Below, piece after piece: positions 7,035 to 9,311 of a DNA stretch of 9,311 nucleotides. The notes under the pieces were generated by a model that worked only from the letters and a program-made list of their open reading frames with translations, was not told the DNA's origin and searched no databases. The DNA is from Candidatus Zixiibacteriota bacterium. Lineage in GTDB: Bacteria; Zixibacteria; MSB-5A5; GN15; JACZUZ01. The DNA lies in NCBI GenBank assembly GCA_022563625.1, contig JADFNA010000043.1, positions 1-9,311 on the forward strand. Direction: 5' to 3'. The position numbers were made by a program, and so were the translations under genes. The first letter of the stretch is position 1, and each line of letters begins with the position of its first letter.

Positions 7035-7071
7035 AGACGGCGCCATAGCGCCGTGTTCATATGGGCCGTCT
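7035..7071 (-). promoter_or_regulatory. Two competing hairpins in the leader of nagZ
   Basis: Within the 109-nt gap between the diguanylate cyclase gene and nagZ, ACGGCGC (7037-7043) pairs perfectly with GCGCCGT (7048-7054) over a four-base loop. AGACGGC (7035-7041) also pairs perfectly with GCCGTCT (7065-7071) over 23 nt. Both use bases 7037-7041, so only one can form at a time. The structure ends about 18 nt before the nagZ start. It could be a transcription attenuator, a processing site or a read-through terminator of the upstream gene; no long U-run follows it. The pairing is seen; any switching is inference. Confidence 0.4.
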
Positions 7072-7126
7072 GAAAGAGAGAAAAAGATCGCCGGTGATAT
7101 TAATCCTGGTCTCCATCTGTCGGCTG

Positions 7127-8695
7127 TCAGACCACCTGGACGGCGTTGCGGCCGCCGCCTTTGGCGCGATACAGCGCCTGGTCGGCGAGTTGGACCAGTT
7201 CATCGTGGCGTTTGCCGTTTTCTGGATAACTGGTCACTCCAACAGATACTGTTATGCCCTGTTTGGCAATGCCGTTTCCGATGTCGATTTTGGTCGATTC
7301 GATTGACTCACGAATGCGATTGGCGATCTCTTCAGCTTCAGACAGCGCTGTCTGCGGCAGAATGATAGCAAATTCCTCGCCTCCATATCGAGCAAAAACA
7401 TCGGTGTCGCGAATACATCCACTGATAATATTTGATACGCCTTTGAGGGCCAGATTGCCGGCTTCGTGGCCGAATGAATCATTGAAGTTTTTGAAATGGT
7501 CAATATCAATCATAATCAGCGCCAGCGGCTGGTTGTAGCGTGCGGCGCGGCGCTGTTCTTCGGCTAGTCTTTCGGCGAAAAAGCGATAGTTATAAATGCC
7601 GGTTAGTTCATCGGTGACAGTCAGACTCTCCATTTCGCTGTGGACAATCGCATTGTCAATAGCCATCGCCGCCGAACGAGCGACAACCCAGAACATTTTT
7701 TCATCGCGTTCGGAAAATGCGCCGACTGATTTTGATTCGGCGACCAGCACACCGACTGTCTTGCGCCGAACGGTCATCGGCGCCAGCATAACCGAGCGGG
7801 TATCTTCTTTGAGCGGCGCATAGTCATCACGCCCTTTTGAATCTACAATACAGACAGGAGTTCCGGCCCGGGCCACACGTTCGAGCAGGTCGGTGGAGGC
7901 GCCATCGAGTGACTTGAGGCGCAGGTTTATTTCACCGTCGATAACACGCCCCCGGTAAATAAATCCACTCTCGCTGCGTTTGAAAAGTATTGCGGCAGCC
8001 GGGTATTTTAGGACGCCATTGACGATTTGCACAACGGCTTTAATGACCTCATCAACGTCCAGGATACCGGCCAGAATTCGTGAGTTGTCATAGATAGATT
8101 CGAGCTGGGCCTGGATTTTCTCAAGTTCGGTGGTGCGCATATTCAATGTGTCAAACAACTTGAGCATGCGCACCTCAGAGCGCTGCAGATGCTCGGCGAT
8201 ATGCGAAATGACGGCAAAAAATATCCAGCAGGGACTGATACGCAATGCTACTGTCAGCCAATTGTCAAGTGAATTCAATTGCGGCCATAAAATAGCGACA
8301 TAGACCAGCGATATTATGGCGGTGATTGTGGCAACTGCAGGACGAGTCAATAGATACGCCGCCAGCGCGACAATCAGATAATACCCCAAAAAGAAAACTG
8401 AATCATAGCCGCCGCTGAATATGACCCAAAATGTGGTTGCAACGGTATCCAGCACAAGCGTGATGAAGTAAAACTTATTAAACCTGAACTGCGGACGACG
8501 GATCAGAAACATCAGCGCCAGATAGTGGACGGCCAGGGCCCCTGTGATACCCAGCGCCAGGGGGAAATTTAACGACGGCGTAATTCCAAGCGCCAGCCAG
8601 CCAAAGAGAATGACAATAGCCAGCCCGCGGGCCTGCAGGAAGATCGTATCGATTTTCGGCAGAAAGGTTTTGCCGCTGTTATAGAATATTTCCAT
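7127..8695 (-). CDS. Membrane-anchored GAF-GGDEF diguanylate cyclase
   Basis: GGDEF enzymes condense two GTP into the second messenger cyclic-di-GMP. The 522-residue protein begins with about five or six membrane segments (near 24-40, 46-65, 75-94, 99-117, 119-137 and 148-166), then a helical linker (about 167-205), a GAF-like sensor (about 205-350) and a GGDEF domain (about 358-522). The catalytic parts are intact: DELTGIYNYRFF (362-373), MIDIDHFKNFND (395-406, metal ligand D397), the active-site loop GGEEF (438-442) and SVGV (484-487). R429 and D432 form an RxxD inhibitory site exactly five residues before GGEEF, so product feedback is likely. No EAL domain is present. The ligand of the membrane or GAF part is unknown. 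A stop in frame upstream makes this the first available ATG; the ribosome site is weak. It is the first of four same-strand genes. Confidence 0.93.
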   Translation of the reverse strand: MEIFYNSGKTFLPKIDTIFLQARGLAIVILFGWLALGITPSLNFPLALGITGALAVHYLALMFLIRRPQFRFNKFYFITLVLDTVATTFWVIFSGGYDSVFFLGYYLIVALAAYLLTRPAVATITAIISLVYVAILWPQLNSLDNWLTVALRISPCWIFFAVISHIAEHLQRSEVRMLKLFDTLNMRTTELEKIQAQLESIYDNSRILAGILDVDEVIKAVVQIVNGVLKYPAAAILFKRSESGFIYRGRVIDGEINLRLKSLDGASTDLLERVARAGTPVCIVDSKGRDDYAPLKEDTRSVMLAPMTVRRKTVGVLVAESKSVGAFSERDEKMFWVVARSAAMAIDNAIVHSEMESLTVTDELTGIYNYRFFAERLAEEQRRAARYNQPLALIMIDIDHFKNFNDSFGHEAGNLALKGVSNIISGCIRDTDVFARYGGEEFAIILPQTALSEAEEIANRIRESIESTKIDIGNGIAKQGITVSVGVTSYPENGKRHDELVQLADQALYRAKGGGRNAVQVV

Positions 8696-8898
8696 AAACC
8701 AAATCTTGGCGCCAAAAAGCGCCTGCTACATATGCTTGCTTCATGTGCCTGTTATATATGACAATGACAGGCCCTCCAGGCAGTTGTGACTCCGTCTGTC
8801 GAAAACCGCCGAGCGCAATGCATATATTCGGTCGTAACCGTATCCAGCGGACACGGTTATCCAGTGACAGTTATCGACCAATCAGGCCTATGTGTTGA
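8696..8898. other. Intergenic region upstream of the diguanylate cyclase gene
   Basis: About 200 nt at roughly 50% GC with no convincing gene. A 5-bp hairpin (GGCGC 8708-8712 with GCGCC 8719-8723) lies just before the cyclase start. An AT-rich TATATAAC on the minus strand (8751-8758) could be a -10 element, but no good -35 accompanies it. Around 8830-8880 there are short imperfect inverted and direct repeats (GGTCGTAAC against GTTATCGACC; TATCCAG at 8841 and 8858). They may be an operator, but nothing ties them to a regulator. This stretch ends at the sharp change into the truncated HupE gene. Confidence 0.45.
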
Positions 8899-9018
8899 CC
8901 CGGAAATGGGGTGTAAGAGACCGCTCAAGAGTCCGGCTGCTGCACCACCTTCGTGCGCCGCGAGCGGCGACGGAAACGCCAACAGCGCGGCGGTCGCAAC
9001 GATCAGTGTGGTCCGCAT
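8857..9018 (-). pseudogene. HupE/UreJ-family protein, 3'-truncated
   Basis: HupE/UreJ proteins are small membrane proteins linked to nickel or other metal uptake. This frame encodes 53 residues. The first 40 look authentic: a signal peptide (MRTTLIVATAALLAFPSPLAA) followed by HEGG and SGLLHPISG (32-40), which is the first part of the family's N-terminal motif HPxxGxDHxLAM. After G40 (codon 8899-8901) the expected DHLLAM and remaining five or six membrane helices (about 150 residues) are absent, replaced by 13 unrelated residues and a stop. The start overlaps the stop of the preceding HupE/UreJ gene by one base (TGATG), so the two were translationally coupled. Loss of the rest coincides with a fall from about 63% to 50% GC. 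It is either a genuinely truncated gene or an assembly join. Confidence 0.72.
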
Positions 9019-9311
9019 CACATCCAGCCCAGAAGAATCACGGTGCGCTGGATGAACCAAAAAGCTCCGAGCGTACCGACCGCATATCCCGGAAACAGTT
9101 GGGCCCAGCGCGGCCAGCGGATCTCGAGCGTGCGGAACGACCTTGCCAGAGCTAGCACGAAGAAGACAAACGCCAGTTGTCCGAGTTCGACGCCGACGTT
9201 GAAGAAGAGCAGCGCAAGGGGGATTTCGTTTTGCGGCAAGCCCATGGCGGTGAGCCCGCTCGCGAACCCGAATCCGTGCAGCAGACCGAACGCGAACGCC
9301 ACGACCCAGGG
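9018..9311 (-). CDS. HupE/UreJ family membrane protein, C-terminal part
   Basis: The gene runs off the right edge; only its last 97 codons are present (an internal Met lies at 9302, and PWV precedes it). The visible part has at least three hydrophobic segments: AFAFGLLHGFGFASGL, a long stretch around FFNVGVELGQLAFVFFVLALA, and YAVGTLGAFWFIQ. HGFGFA and FNVGVELGQL are typical of the HupE/UreJ_2 type, predicted metal-related permeases of several hundred residues. A basic loop (ARSFRTLEIRWPRWAQ) separates the last two helices. The stop TGA shares its A with the ATG of the next, truncated HupE gene. GC is about 63%, higher than the rest of the window. Substrate cannot be told from this fragment. 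Confidence 0.85.
   Translation of the reverse strand, partial: PWVVAFAFGLLHGFGFASGLTAMGLPQNEIPLALLFFNVGVELGQLAFVFFVLALARSFRTLEIRWPRWAQLFPGYAVGTLGAFWFIQRTVILLGWM

Noticed and set aside
7037..7054. The perfect 7-bp hairpin as a classical intrinsic terminator of the cyclase gene
   Set aside because: No U-run follows on the minus strand (CTCCTTCAG comes next), so it is listed as a possible regulatory structure only.
8887..8916. HPISGSTH as an intact metal-binding HX5DH motif
   Set aside because: The spacing fits, but Asp is Thr and nothing after it resembles the family; the resemblance is probably chance at the breakpoint.
8786..9155. Plus-strand open frames of 89 and 87 codons at the right end
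   Set aside because: They run antisense to the HupE/UreJ genes and across the composition boundary; high GC on the right favours long spurious frames.

Overview
The window looks like a piece of a metagenome-derived genome from an uncultured bacterium. The best guess is a member of the FCB superphylum such as Zixibacteria or a related candidate phylum. That guess rests on a large secreted protein ending in a type IX-secretion-like C-terminal domain, a lineage-typical FN3-like/YPNPY architecture, palindromic REP-like intergenic elements and a GC content of about 50%. I could not run a search, so the taxonomy is inference.

Layout. Positions 1-625 hold no protein gene. They contain what looks like the decayed 3' end of a tRNA (about 94-133, minus strand), a cluster of REP-like palindromes (about 205-482), and a candidate promoter (486-514) directly after the last palindrome. 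Positions 626-3268 (+) encode an 880-residue secreted protein of unknown function. A convergent intergenic gap with a hairpin follows.

From 8695 down to 3361 four minus-strand genes lie head to tail: a membrane-anchored GAF-GGDEF diguanylate cyclase, a NagZ-like beta-N-acetylglucosaminidase, the anhydro-N-acetylmuramic acid kinase AnmK, and a SpoIID/LytB-domain lipoprotein. The last three form a coherent peptidoglycan-turnover set. SpoIID-type lytic transglycosylases make 1,6-anhydroMurNAc ends, NagZ splits GlcNAc from anhydroMurNAc, and AnmK opens and phosphorylates anhydroMurNAc to MurNAc-6-phosphate. The gaps are 109, 71 and 16 nt; the first holds two competing hairpins and the second a degenerate 13-14 nt tandem repeat.

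The right end is different. From about 8899 to 9311 GC rises to about 63% (hand count, against about 50% in the 200 nt before). It encodes two HupE/UreJ-family membrane proteins on the minus strand, joined by a 1-nt stop/start overlap. The upstream one runs off the window. The downstream one is cut after 40 residues, just inside its first conserved motif, and the sequence then switches to unrelated intergenic DNA. This is either a real recombination or transfer boundary that destroyed the gene, or a chimeric assembly join.

The most interesting items are the compact SpoIID-AnmK-NagZ cluster, the abrupt HupE breakpoint, the REP-like cluster next to a tRNA-like remnant, and the possible RNA switch before nagZ. 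I see no CRISPR array, transposase, phage gene or defence system.
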